DNA from: Nemertoderma westbladi
Lineage: Eukaryota > Xenacoelomorpha > Nemertodermatida > Nemertodermatidae
Direction of reading: 5' to 3'
DNA length: 64,000 nucleotides
Assembly (NCBI GenBank): GCA_032718475.1
Contig: JAUCBJ010006887.1
Span: forward strand, 99,515-163,514
Shown: piece by piece, positions 20,598 to 46,932 of the stretch
Layout of the letters: every line of letters starts with the position of its first letter
How positions within the stretch are numbered: position 1 is the first letter of the stretch
The notes under the pieces: generated by a model
Database searches by the model: none
Told to the model about the DNA's origin: nothing
Seen by the model: only the letters and a program-made list of their open reading frames with translations
Made by a program: the position numbers and the translations under genes

Positions 20598-23500
20598 CTA
20601 ATAGTGTTCAACGGTAAATATTTGCTCGAGAAAAGCAAACTGGTAACTATCCGCTGAAACATTAAGCGGAAGGCAAAGCGAAAGTAAACAACACAGAAAA
20701 AAAGCCATCAAAATAATGCCAAGCAAATAGTAGACATATTTATTGAAGCGGAATACTCGCTCCCACAGAGGATCGGGGTAGGGCCATCCCGGCTTGGGAC
20801 GTTGCCAGAGAGACACTCGGGTATCTGGGGACACCGATTCTACCAGCTGCAACTGATTGGATGTTTGGGACAACGCAGTAGCGTCCTTAGACGTATCGCG
20901 GACCCAGAGATCGCGCGCCATCTCGGCGGGAGTGGCGCACTCTCGGTTGTACCAGGAGTGGCGACGAATCACTGAAGAGGAACGTCGACGGAGAGAGGGG
21001 AGGGGGGCGCCGCGGGTGGGGGCGTCGCTAAGGGTGCGACGTAGTGGTTCGGGAGGGAGCATCAGCGAGGTCGGGGAGGGGGCAGCTCGTTCGGGGTCAA
21101 GGGGGGAAACTGGGGGGGATTCCTCGAAGGCAAACACCGGGAGTGTGGGAGATTCATCCACCTGGAACACGGGAAGGGTGGGAGTGAGAGCGGGGGGAAC
21201 GGCGTTGCTCGGAGTTATTGGAGCGGCGACTGCATCCACATCGACCGTGTCCAAGGACGCTTTCGTTACCGCAGCAACCAACGGCGACGGGGGAGGGCCC
21301 GCAGCCAACGGGCTAGCAGGAATGTCGAGGGAGAGGGTTCGATTGGGCGAGCGATCGCGGAATAGCATCACAGTGCGGGGATCCTTCATAACGGCGTCGG
21401 CGACCGAAGCGAACCGCGAGCCGCGACAACGACTACATCGCGTCGTAGACTTCACGACTCCTGTCGCCACCGCCTTCTTTGAGTCCTCCAACTCGACCTT
21501 GAGTTCCTCGTACTCCCGTCTCAGATTCCGCACGTAATCCACAAGGAATCGCATCGCGTTCGCCAAGGTTTCCTCGAGACGGATGGCCCCGTACATAACC
21601 GAGTTGTTGAGAACCGTAGAAACCGAACTCAGTGTCGATTCTAGTCGGTTGATTAGATCGACTAGACTGTCCAGGACCGACGTGTCTTGGGATCTCGTCG
21701 TAATTCCCTCCATCCGACGTTTAATCTCGGCGATTTCATCGCTGAGCAGCGACTGCGAGGCGTCGAATCGACGCGAGACGATGTCTTTGCGACGAGCGAA
21801 CGTCTCTCGGTCGGCCTGCCAACCGAGCGACATGGAGGCGAACTGTTCCTCCGACAGCTCGGCGGACTCGCCTACTTCCGTCGCCTCCTCCAGATGAACC
21901 GGGGAGTCGCGCTCGATGACCGCGGGTGAGACGATGTCCCGGAAGAGATTCCGACCGGTCTGGGTGTCCGCCGAGAATCCCAGCGATTTATTCCGCGGTC
22001 TAACGGAGACCAGCGGTTTAACCGCATCCGGCCTCGACTTGGGAACCCCAGAGAACCCTCGACTCCTAAAGGAGGATGTCGGTGGGGATAGAGTGGCCGA
22101 CTGAGTAGCGGATAAGGGAGGTTTAGCGGAAGTAGAGGAAAACGTCGGCGATTTAATCTTCCAGGTTCGTTTGTTGTACGAGATAATCTTACTGGAATTG
22201 GGACTAATTGGTGACCTCGGCGTGTCTGGAACCCTCGGTCCACCATTCGGGGATCTCACCGACTGCGATTCGATTTTAATCGGTTTCGGAAGAAACTTCC
22301 TCTTGGCAACGGGTTTGTTATTCCTATCGGAATCCACCGAACCGCTGCGATGTACCGTCGCTCCCACCGACGCAGACCGCTTCACTTTCCCCGGTTCTAT
22401 AGGTCCCGCTTTCCCGGGCTCCGTATTGACTCCTTTATCACTCTTCACTGTCGGCGGCTCAGTTTGGCTCTGCTTATCGCTCAGGATTCTCTTTACACCG
22501 CGGCCGAACTCAGGAATATTCGGATCCGATTGGCAACGCGGAAACGAAACGGGAATCCCGCTGGTGAAATACTCGAAGGCCCTGCCACCCGTCTCTAGAT
22601 CGAGAGAGCGAACATGGGACGAACTACTGGTCATAAGTAGACAGACGGGAGACGTAGACACCTTGGCGCCTCTACCGGGGGATGTGAGCATCTCAACACG
22701 ACAGGATTGCGGCAATATCTTAGTGAATTCCGCTAAAACCGAATTGTTGTTAACGTCTTCGCATATTAACTTAATTTCCTTGTTCTGGAACAGCAGCTGC
22801 ATCTTCGCGTTGTTATCTATTATCCTAGAATGTTTATCCTTTAGTTCCTTCAACTCCCCGTTAACTTTTATATTAATCGTCTTTTGAATCTCCAACTGGG
22901 ATGTCAGCGAATTAATCCGACTGTCTACAACGTCCATCATCGGATCACCCTGTCCGACTTCGTACGATACAGGCAGACCGCAGAGCGGCGAACGGCGGTC
23001 GCTGGTCGACTCCGAATGGATCTCCGAGAAAATACTGCCGCGGGATTCCGTGGGTGTGCGAGGAGAGACGCTCAAGACGAGTTCCTCGTTTCTATCGGAA
23101 ATATCTCGTTCGATCCTGAGTTGAGCGATAGTTGAATCCTGCTCGGCTATAAACCGAGACAGATCCTCCACCTTAGAGGCCTTACTAGCGAGCTGAGCGA
23201 CCAGGTCCCGTTGCACTGCTGATAGCTTCTCGTTCTGAATGATCATCTCCCGTCGCAAACGCGAATTGTCCTCGACGACGTTGGATAGTTCGTCGTTTCT
23301 ATCCTTCGTCTCCAACAGATTCCGACGGTTATCTGTCTCCGCTCGCTGTAACCTTGCCTCTAAATCTGCCGTTTTATCCGACTCAGCTGTTATCATCTCA
23401 TATAATTCATCGTTTTGCTGCAAAACATTTTGATGTTTTTGTTGCGAAACCTTCAACTGTTTACCTAAATCATCGAGATCCCTCGCTTGAATCTGGTAAC

Positions 23501-24005
23501 GATTTTGTACGTCGTTTCTTTGACTCTCAATCGATGAATAATCATCTTTAAGTTCGTTGTTAATGCGTTTGAGACGGTCCAATGCCGTTATCAACTGAAA
23601 TTTATTCATATGAAGAAAAGATGTCTCGTTTTCGATAGGCGATGCATGCAATGAGTCCTTAGTACTCGCCATGGAAGAAGTTCTGCTGGAGAAACTGCTC
23701 GAATCCGAAAAACCATGAACCCACTCTTCGCCGCTAAGTATAAAGTCGTCTTTATTTGTTGCTTTAATGTTATTCAACCAGTCCGTGGCCACGGTAAGGT
23801 AAGTCGCATTATCGACTAGTCTATCAGTAGAATTTTCAGCTAAAGTAGAGCTAAACTGCTCCAAATATTGTCCTTGATTCAGTATATTTATTTGTCTCAA
23901 ATAGTCTATTAGCACATCTACGTTAACTTCACCGACTGCTTCGCGATCACAATCACTGAAAACAGATTGTAAAATGTCCCGTTCATTGTAAGAAGATGGG
24001 TCCAT
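20598..24005 (-). CDS. IRAG/LRMP (MRVI1)-type protein with KASH5-like EF-hand, tail-anchored
   Basis: A 1135-residue single-exon protein. I start it at ATG 24005 (MDPSSYNERD); the frame is open further up, but only with a TTG. Residues ~8-75 resemble the KASH5 EF-hand region (VFSDCDREAVGEVNVDVLIDYL ... WLNNI). Long coiled coils cover ~135-310 and ~365-415. A Ser/Pro/basic low-complexity section follows (~480-700). About 715-885 resembles the MRVI1 domain of IRAG1/IRAG2, with a helical core containing RLEETLANAMRFLVDYV. Near the C-terminus a 25-residue hydrophobic helix (~1090-1114, YVYYLLGIILMAFFLCC) is followed by a 21-residue tail. This is a tail-anchored layout for the ER or outer nuclear membrane. 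The tail ends VEHY, not the PPPX of classical KASH peptides. Family members bind IP3 receptors or dynein/SUN; the role here is inferred. The protein lies downstream of PTGES2 on the same strand. Confidence 0.8.
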   Translation of the reverse strand: MDPSSYNERDILQSVFSDCDREAVGEVNVDVLIDYLRQINILNQGQYLEQFSSTLAENSTDRLVDNATYLTVATDWLNNIKATNKDDFILSGEEWVHGFSDSSSFSSRTSSMASTKDSLHASPIENETSFLHMNKFQLITALDRLKRINNELKDDYSSIESQRNDVQNRYQIQARDLDDLGKQLKVSQQKHQNVLQQNDELYEMITAESDKTADLEARLQRAETDNRRNLLETKDRNDELSNVVEDNSRLRREMIIQNEKLSAVQRDLVAQLASKASKVEDLSRFIAEQDSTIAQLRIERDISDRNEELVLSVSPRTPTESRGSIFSEIHSESTSDRRSPLCGLPVSYEVGQGDPMMDVVDSRINSLTSQLEIQKTINIKVNGELKELKDKHSRIIDNNAKMQLLFQNKEIKLICEDVNNNSVLAEFTKILPQSCRVEMLTSPGRGAKVSTSPVCLLMTSSSSHVRSLDLETGGRAFEYFTSGIPVSFPRCQSDPNIPEFGRGVKRILSDKQSQTEPPTVKSDKGVNTEPGKAGPIEPGKVKRSASVGATVHRSGSVDSDRNNKPVAKRKFLPKPIKIESQSVRSPNGGPRVPDTPRSPISPNSSKIISYNKRTWKIKSPTFSSTSAKPPLSATQSATLSPPTSSFRSRGFSGVPKSRPDAVKPLVSVRPRNKSLGFSADTQTGRNLFRDIVSPAVIERDSPVHLEEATEVGESAELSEEQFASMSLGWQADRETFARRKDIVSRRFDASQSLLSDEIAEIKRRMEGITTRSQDTSVLDSLVDLINRLESTLSSVSTVLNNSVMYGAIRLEETLANAMRFLVDYVRNLRREYEELKVELEDSKKAVATGVVKSTTRCSRCRGSRFASVADAVMKDPRTVMLFRDRSPNRTLSLDIPASPLAAGPPPSPLVAAVTKASLDTVDVDAVAAPITPSNAVPPALTPTLPVFQVDESPTLPVFAFEESPPVSPLDPERAAPSPTSLMLPPEPLRRTLSDAPTRGAPLPSLRRRSSSVIRRHSWYNRECATPAEMARDLWVRDTSKDATALSQTSNQLQLVESVSPDTRVSLWQRPKPGWPYPDPLWERVFRFNKYVYYLLGIILMAFFLCCLLSLCLPLNVSADSYQFAFLEQIFTVEHY

Positions 24006-25049
24006 CCTCCATTTACCTGCAGTAATGCTTTGATATCTTCCGGTGATTAATATCGGTAGCAACAGCAGAACAGCGCGCTTCCAAAACGAAGAACAGAATA
24101 AACATTTTGTTACTAAGTTCCCCTATGCCCTACAGGACAGCTGGCTGTAGCTGCACAGCAGCACAGCTATACCGGTACCAGTATACCAGTATACAGACTG
24201 ACAGATTTCACGATTTCAGACGGTAAGCCAAGCCCAGAAGCCCACGTCTTTAAGTCAACTTCAATAATCTGACTCACAGATGTCAGACTGCTGCTTGTAC
24301 TGCAGTAGGCTCTGAGGCTGGTAGCAGGGTAGGCCTACCAATACCCAGATCAGCAGATACCGGATTATTTTATCTGTATATTACAGTATTACAGTATTAT
24401 TATTACTATTTTAATCTCTTGACAATAAAAATGTAGGCCTAAAAAGTAAACCTGCTCGCTCATCGCAAAACCACTTCAGCACTTCAATGTATAGCATAGT
24501 CCTTCTGCGTTGTACTCTATGCAAATGAAATATGCTGTATAATGCTATATAATGCTATGAAATACCGGTAAAGGTAAATAATAAAACCATAATTTTTCTA
24601 ACCAAAACAATAAACGAGAAAATTAACAACAAAACTGGATTTCGATTTCGTAAAGTAATTTAATGGAAAGGAGCACGTTACTGTGGATAAGTTTTTTAAT
24701 GGAAAGGAGCAGGTTTCATGTTACAGTAGCAGCAGGCCTTTTCTAACCAAAACAAAAAAACGATAACCAAAGAACAGAGGTTACAGACTTATTTTTACCG
24801 AAATATTCTCGTTTTATGGATAACGTCAACGGAGTTTTACTGATTTATCGGTTTATCATTTGTGATTTCCAAACAACTAGAGCCGGTATACAGTAGGTGA
24901 ATAAACTTGTTTTACCACGTCCATTGGAGATAAACCTAAACTCATACAGAATGGTTGTATGCAGATATTACAGTCGCATGAAGTTTGAGTGTTATCTTAC
25001 GTTCTACTAAATGCGGTCTAATTTGGTCCTTTGTAGTTCTAACCAACCT
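24006..25049. other. intergenic with GAGCAGGTTAC-family repeat copies
   Basis: Upstream of the IRAG/KASH5-type gene. Around 24590-24785 two or three degenerate copies of the CCAAAACAATAAAC / GGAGCAGGTT word are present. TACCGGTACC and GTATACC words cluster near 24170-24195. No gene is seen. Confidence 0.55.
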
Positions 25050-26165
25050 CTCAGCCATACATCACAGTGAGGGTGGTATGGACTAGTGACTCTATTGTTG
25101 ATGTTTTGTTGACGACAAAAGTTGTTAAACTCATTTGAAATAAAGCATCGTCCGTGATCTCGATCTGTCAATATGCTATTTCTAGGGGCTTTTGACCTTT
25201 TCTAATCAACTTTGGGAAAGGGCCACAGAAATCCATAGCAACCCACTCATAAGGCCTTGTTACCACGGGTAAAGATTGCAGAGCATTGGTGCTGGTGGTA
25301 AAACCTTTGCGCGAAAACACACCCAATTTGTTATGTACAGTAGGTCTTTAATTCGTTAGCCATGTTTGGCCAATAACATTATCTTTATTATAACGAGAAC
25401 GTTTTGTCATAACCAAGGTGCGCGCTCTCAGAAGCCTGAACGGATTTGAAAACTTTTGAACGTTCTTTGGGTACAGATAATGTGGATATATAAATGTATA
25501 TCCCTTCGGCTGTTTGTTGTAAATCGATAATTAATTCGGTCAAATTCACTATCAGTTTCTTGAAGTTGAGTGATTTCCTCATTCGACATGTGTATGAATT
25601 TTTCTGTCATTTGATGGGTGTTTTCGGTATCGAAAGTTTATACCGGGGATTTCACATCTCCACTCTTGTCTGACAGAAACACATCCATGTATGAACGAAC
25701 TGTTATTGGGCAGCCTAGAGAGCGTATCTGCCACTTGATTAGAAGACCCCCTTTCATGTTTAATTGATTTTAAGCCATCAAACTCTAAAATACGTAATTG
25801 CCAACGTGCAAGTCTACCATTTGCTGTTTTATTATTAATTAGCCATTGTAATGGTACGAGATCAGACAAAACGTGTACTTCAGCACCATAAGTGTAAGCC
25901 TGAAACCGTTCCAATGTGAAAATAACAGCCAATGCTTATTTTTCTATCGTGGAGTAATTATTTTCGCTTGTAGTAAGATTCCTACTGGCAAATGCTACTG
26001 GATGAAGTGCCCTATCATTATCCGTTTGACGTACTGTATGACGGCACCAATTCCAACATTAGATGCATCGCAATGAACAAAGAATGGTTCACCGCCTTTA
26101 GGGTGTACAAGAATTGGCGCAGTAATTAAGGCTTTCTTTAAACTCTCAAAGGGGGATTCTTGGGG
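25050..26165 (-). pseudogene. Ty3/gypsy retrotransposon fragment (RT end, RNase H, integrase)
   Basis: The minus strand reads, in broken frames: the RT/RNase H junction near 26090-26160 (VHPKGGEPFFVHCDAS-like), RNase H at 25932-25579 (VHVLSDLVPLQWLINNK ... NQVADTLSRLPN), and an integrase core near 25225 (YEWVAMDFCGPFP). At least two frameshifts or stops lie between pieces. No LTR was seen. Nonfunctional relic. Confidence 0.8.
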
Positions 26166-26599
26166 GAAGTTGTGCGCACAAGATACTAAGTTGGTATTTA
26201 TTGTTGTTTATTGTTTGTTGTTGGTACTTATAAACATTGAATTTATTAAATAGCTTAAACATAATCGAATCTGGTGTCATCAGCCAGTCTGTCAACAGCC
26301 AACAAGGCGACAGGAGTGCATCTGAACTGCATACCGGAATGAGTTGCTAATGACTGTCGGTGATTTTAAGATATTAGCTAGCGAACCAACTATCTCTAGA
26401 GTAGCCTACATGAGAGTGTGAAACTTTGAGTCCAATAAATGCAGAAGGCCGATATATACTATTCGAAACATTCGTATAAGGGGCTCGAAATGTGTACCAT
26501 CTAACAATAAATTGTCAATATTTGGTTAGTTAGTTAGTAGTACAGCCCTTGGCTCATCAGACATTATGCATTAATAACTAATAAATAACACCCTAAATA
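26166..26599 (-). other. PTGES2 3' untranslated side
   Basis: Noncoding. AATAAA-type words on the minus strand near 26195-26220 are candidate poly(A) signals about 390 bp past the PTGES2 stop. Confidence 0.35.
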
Positions 26600-42028
<15,429 letters not shown>

Positions 42029-42844
42029 TCAGTCACTGTCATTTATTACCCATAATCATTATTCAATATTAAAAAGCCACAAATTTGGCCTACCTGTCTG
42101 AGTCTGTCTGTAGGCCTAGGTACCTAACTACTGAAAAGTGAAAACTTAAAGAAATAATAGTCGTTAATAAATTAATACACATTAAAACTATCCCAAAACA
42201 GACAATTATTACACCAGTAGGCCTACCTAAAGCAGAAAAGGTAATTTGACGTCCCCGTCCCCTTAAATGGGAATTTGTTTATGAATATAATACTATAATT
42301 ATATGCTACTTAACACAAACCGTAAAAGTAAAAAAAATACCGGACCATTGTGAACGCAAAACGGAAACAGTAATTTGTTCTACATTTGAATTTCCCACGT
42401 AATAGAATCTCTCTCCTCCCTACGTGGGGAAGCGACGAAGTAAGAGGATAGCATACCAGTGCAGTGCACCGCGGCACCCATATGCTTCGACATGTACCGG
42501 CACTGTTTCAGTCGTTGTCTGTCGGCAACTGTTTGAAGGATAGTAACTCAGTGAATCTTTGATGAATCTTGTTTTTTGATTTTGTTTATATAATATTACA
42601 TATAGGACTTTAGAACTATCTATTCTATTAGTGCTTTATTTAGGTGGCGGGAATTTCGAATTGAATTTAATTACTCCATTATACTTTTTTAATATAATAG
42701 GTCTGACGTAGCCCGGTAGGGCAAAACGTTCACCAAATTCAGCGTTTTCATTACAATATCAGCCAGTGTAGACCCCTAATACTTACCTATATGCTATACT
42801 TTGCTTATGGTAATTTATATTTATTATTATTTAAATGAATCTAA
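42029..42844. other. PTGES2 upstream region
   Basis: Noncoding and AT-rich, rising in GC near 42450-42520 (GTGCAGTGCACCGCGGCACC). No clear promoter element was identified. Confidence 0.35.
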
Positions 42845-43748
42845 TAGACGAGTCAATCTAGTCGAAAAAGGGGGTCAACGCATAACAAATTCGCAATTCA
42901 TCCAAACCAATTTTTTTTATTCTACATTACCTTGTTAATACTCCCAAAAAAGTCTATAAAAATATATTATGCGGATCACCTTCAATTTCCTGTTTCTTTC
43001 CTTAGGTACAGACAAACTTTACTCTAATGACTATCGATTGACAAAAGTATGCACTTCTATATAGTTACCAATTTAGTTTCCAGAGCAACGGAAATTTGTC
43101 TAATCATTTAACCATTTTTAATACTAATTTTGCTGGTACAATATAAGGACCTTATTTACACAACTCCTCTACTAAACGGGTGGATGTAACCTCGCCCATC
43201 GGATTTGTCGATCTCAAAAACCCTTATCCCCAAAAAATTTATTTGTTATATGATAAACTATTGTGGTTTTCAAACTAAAACAAATAAATAAATTACACCT
43301 AAAATCAATAGAGCAATCACAATTTATTTATATGAAAAATCTTCACTAACATTAATGGAAATTATGAAATTTCCTTGCAGTGGAATTGTATAATTTTTTT
43401 ATAACAGTTACCTTAATATATCGTGAAGTTTTTGATATATTTAAAAATTTGATGCGACTTCTAGTTTCCGAGATATAGCAATTAACCATTGAATCACAGC
43501 TTATTGTGAAATTAATTAAATTATTCTGGAACATCACCAATTTGCTTCTTACTTTTCCCTACTGTTCCTTTTGTTTGGCTTGTGTTATGCAAATTTACGC
43601 AGAATTTCCATGAATAAACATATGATCCGCAAAATAAAATCTTAGACTTTTTTTTGGTCATTAATAAGGTAATTTAGAATTCAAAATGTGTGGTTCGGAT
43701 TGATTGCGAAATACTTGTGGGTTTTTTGCTAGATTGACTCGACTATAA
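42845..43748. mobile_element. foldback/MITE with ~150-bp imperfect inverted arms
   Basis: Left arm GACGAGTCAATCTAG, TTCGCAATTCATCCAAACCA, TACATTACCTTGTTAAT, AAAAAAGTCTA, GCGGATCA; the same words recur inverted between 43628 and 43748. The interior (~600 bp) has no convincing frame. Confidence 0.75.
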
Positions 43749-44176
43749 ACTAAACTTGGTAGTTAGTTAGTTTGTATATTGACAAATAGGTTGAATCAGT
43801 TGAAATACTAAAACAAATAGAAATATAAATAAAGAATAGTCCAAATTAATCTCAGAAGCACAGTCTCACAGTAGCACGTTGTCCATGGTAACTAACGATC
43901 AATAGTTTCGTACGAATACTAAATAATCCTGACCGAAGTTTTATTACAATCGCACATCTTATTCTGGTGATGTATCCGCGACTAACGGCCCTTCGCCCAC
44001 CATCAAATTATGCGATATAAACCTCATCTGGGTGTCCTCAACTCTAATATAATTGGGAATGCACAACACTTCACATATAGCACTCTAATGTCGGATTAAG
44101 AAAAGTGCAGTTGTGTTGCAATTTCTACTGTACACAATACGCATGAGTGCCAGAAAAATTACCGGGAGCAAAACAA
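43749..44176. other. intergenic, no recognised feature
   Basis: Noncoding, with no repeat or RNA gene recognised. Confidence 0.35.
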
Positions 44177-44274
44177 GGGATAGATAGGAGTAGCGCCCAC
44201 CCCTTCTATACCTTCGGGTAGCAGCTATCAAAAGAGGAGCCTTCGGGTCGCCTCCAGCCTCGGCCGACTGTTTG
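44177..44274 (-). repeat. single-copy relative of the 61.6-kb tandem array unit
   Basis: On the minus strand it reads AACAGTCGGCCGA, GGCTCCTCTTTTGATAGCTG, CTACCCGAAGGTATAG, GGGGTGGGCGCTACTCCTAT. The same order, including the CAGTCGGCCGA lead-in, precedes the array at 61550-61625. Here there is only about one unit. Confidence 0.85.
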
Positions 44275-44687
44275 CTTTTTTAGACCTCATTCGTATTCTA
44301 TTCAGTGCAACGAGGGTAGGTCATCCTCAATGAGAGTATTGGGGGCTGCTCTCGAACGCCCAAGAGTGCTCTACCAACATTCTCGAACCAACATTCTCCA
44401 CCGTATAGCATGGCCGTAACTCTACTCCGACCTCAAACACGTCCGTTTTAAATAAAATGGTAAGGTCCAATGGCACTACTAATTTTTCAGTCGTTAGTGA
44501 ATACCCTGCCGAAGTACACATATCTGCATCTGGTACAATGGTGAATCATAGTTTGATATCACAGTGTATTGTTTAAGTTTTAGTAATAACTATTAACTTA
44601 ACTAAAGGGAAATTCAGAATTGTTGAGGTATCACCTTGGTAAATAATGAGCGCATCTGTTGTTATCCTTGAAAGAACATCCACAACT

Positions 44688-44775
44688 TGGCGTAATGGTT
44701 TAATCCGTTGTCTTGAATTCGCATCTACATCTAAAGGTCGGGGGTTCGAATCCGAAAGGGGGCCAGGTAAGTTTT
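44688..44775 (+). mobile_element. tRNA-derived SINE head
   Basis: An A-box-like TGGCGTAATGG (44688) and a B box GGTTCGAATCC (44743-44753) are at tRNA-like spacing. It does not fold into a plausible mature tRNA by eye and differs from the SINE at 19978. Confidence 0.55.
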
Positions 44776-45035
44776 CGATTTGGCAAGAATGCTTTAAAAG
44801 GACTAGGACGACCGCGTAAATTACGTACTAGGTAGAACACAAAAAATCCTAACAGTAAAAAATACAAATTGCAAAAACATTTTTTGTCAATTCAATTATT
44901 ATTGATTGCAGAAATACGATTCGACATGTGTAATAGAATGAGCACGAATCTACGTACACTGTTCACTATTCAGCACTATAAATATTACATAACTAATGAA
45001 TCGAAATAACCACACATTGCATCCACGTTACTTGT

Positions 45036-45534
45036 ACACGAACGGGCCTTCGCGCAGCACGCGACATAAACTTAGATACAGTAAGTGTCGATTTGGAAAA
45101 AATTATAAGCAAAATCTAAGCAGATGTCCTCTAATAACTTTACCATCTAGAGGCAGACCGGGTAACTGCAGGCCATTTAAGACCTAACAAAAACATAGTC
45201 TGGGGTCTACAATGTGTGCCATGTATCAATCACGATGAAAGGATTATAAACAATAATACGAAAGGGCTGAAGGTTTTCATTTCAGCCCTCTAGCGGTATA
45301 CTGGAGAACTGCGACGGGAGTTCCATCCCATATAATAGCAGCCAGTATTCTAGTACGTACATGCCAAGATTCAGCATTAAAAAATTCAAATCTAAACAGC
45401 TTTAAATCTGACAAAGTTATTAGCATGTCTAAATGGTAACAACAATAACGACAACAACTATTTGCCATTATCGACCCACCCCGATAACAGTGTCAGTTCG
45501 CCAAGGCTCCACCAACTTCGTGGCTCGCCCCACA
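45036..45534. mobile_element. inverted-repeat element, copy 2
   Basis: Shares CTTCGCGCAGCACG, CCCTCTAGCGGTATACTGGA, CTGACAAAGTTATTAGCATG and the end CAAGGCTCCACCAACTTCGT plus GGCTCGCCCCACAA with the 36208-36744 element. Its left arm is more decayed and the triplet array is reduced to AACAATAACGACAACAAC. Confidence 0.7.
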
Positions 45535-45748
45535 ACATATATTTATCAATAATTAATTTATACAAAATAATCACTTTGTATAGTATATTATTATTATATT
45601 ATTGTATATTATTATATTATTAATTTATTAATTAACGTATTCAAATTCTCTAAATGTTCCACATTAGGAATGAAACTGTTTTAATCAATAACTATATTCT
45701 AAAGCACATTACTTGGCTATTGGAATTCTATTAAACACTACAATAAAG

Positions 45749-46932
45749 CTAAGAATCATCTTTATATTTAACTAATAGTTGTTTGCGTTGAACCTGGTCT
45801 CCTGGCTTATACATAACCTTCTCTATAACACCGGATCTCGGGGCACGGATCGTGTGTTCCATCTTCATGGCGATCATTACGACCAGAGGATCACCGATCT
45901 CGACCTGGTCGCCGTCGGAGACCAGCACCTTCTCTACAGTCCCGGCCATCGGGGCCACGGCCGACGAGTCTGTAACGCCTCCAGCGGCGGACTCCTCCTC
46001 GTCCAGGTAACTAGGGGGCGCCACCTCCACCGTGACACACCCCCTGTCGGTGAATATGTGAACCGAATTATCCTGGAAGACAACCTTGGGTTTCCTACGA
46101 ACCCCGTTAATATCGCAGTCTAGGAACCCCTGTGAGTCCAACTCGCCTTCCAACTCGCACCAATCCTCGGCGAGTTTCATTCTAAATTTACCATCTTTTA
46201 AATATTCCACCGAAACTGAAACAATTTCTTTATCGCGAATAAATTTAAAAGTTTCGGTGTGAAAATGATTCAAACGGAATCCTCTTAGAGTAACGAACGG
46301 ATTATATGGATCAGTCGAATGTTCTATTTCCGCTTCTAATTCCTGGTAATTACGAGAAATTAAAGATAAAACCGCGAGAAAAATATGTTCGTCTGTGATT
46401 TTATGAGCGATGTTCTCCAGAAGATTGTCTATATGTTTGGGAATAAAGTCTGTGGAAAGATTCCCGGATTGGAACTCGGGATGGGAGATGATCCCGTGGA
46501 GGAACTCGATGTTCGTCCGGATTCCGACGACTCGGAAACCCCGCAACGCGACGCCCAGTCGACGGATCGCCTCGTCCCGGTCGCGGCCCCAGACTACCAG
46601 CTTGGCGACCATCGGGTCGTAGAACGGGGACACGACGTCGCCCTGTCGGACGCCCGTGTCCACCCGTAGAGACGCCCGGTCGTCGGATTCCGGCGCGTCG
46701 AGGTGCAGCAAGGTCCCCGCGTCCGGGAGGAATCCGGCCGCCGGGTCCTCCGCGTACACGCGGGTCTCCATCGCGTGGCCCCGGAGACGCAGCAATGATT
46801 GCTGCGGAGTCGGCAACGGTTCCCCCGCGGCAACCCGCAATTGCCACTCAACCAGATCCAGTCCGGTTATCATCTCAGTTACCGGATGCTCCACCTGCAG
46901 TCTCGTGTTCATCTCCATAAAATAAAACTCAC
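45749..46932 (-). CDS. MCCC1: MCCC1 exon 2
   Basis: Acceptor TTCTTCTAG ends at 46933. The exon continues [14 protein letters not shown] to the stop at 45749 and carries the C-terminal half of biotin carboxylase and the biotinyl domain. Confidence 0.92.

Noticed and set aside
20857-23551. Plus-strand frames opposite the IRAG/KASH5-type gene
   Set aside because: Mirror frames caused by GC-rich codon positions; no family features.
24006-24062. Upstream start of the IRAG/KASH5-type protein at 24062
   Set aside because: That codon is TTG; the first ATG (24005) gives a natural N-terminus just before the EF-hand-like region.
44688-44775. Functional tRNA gene
   Set aside because: Good B box, but acceptor-stem pairing could not be found.
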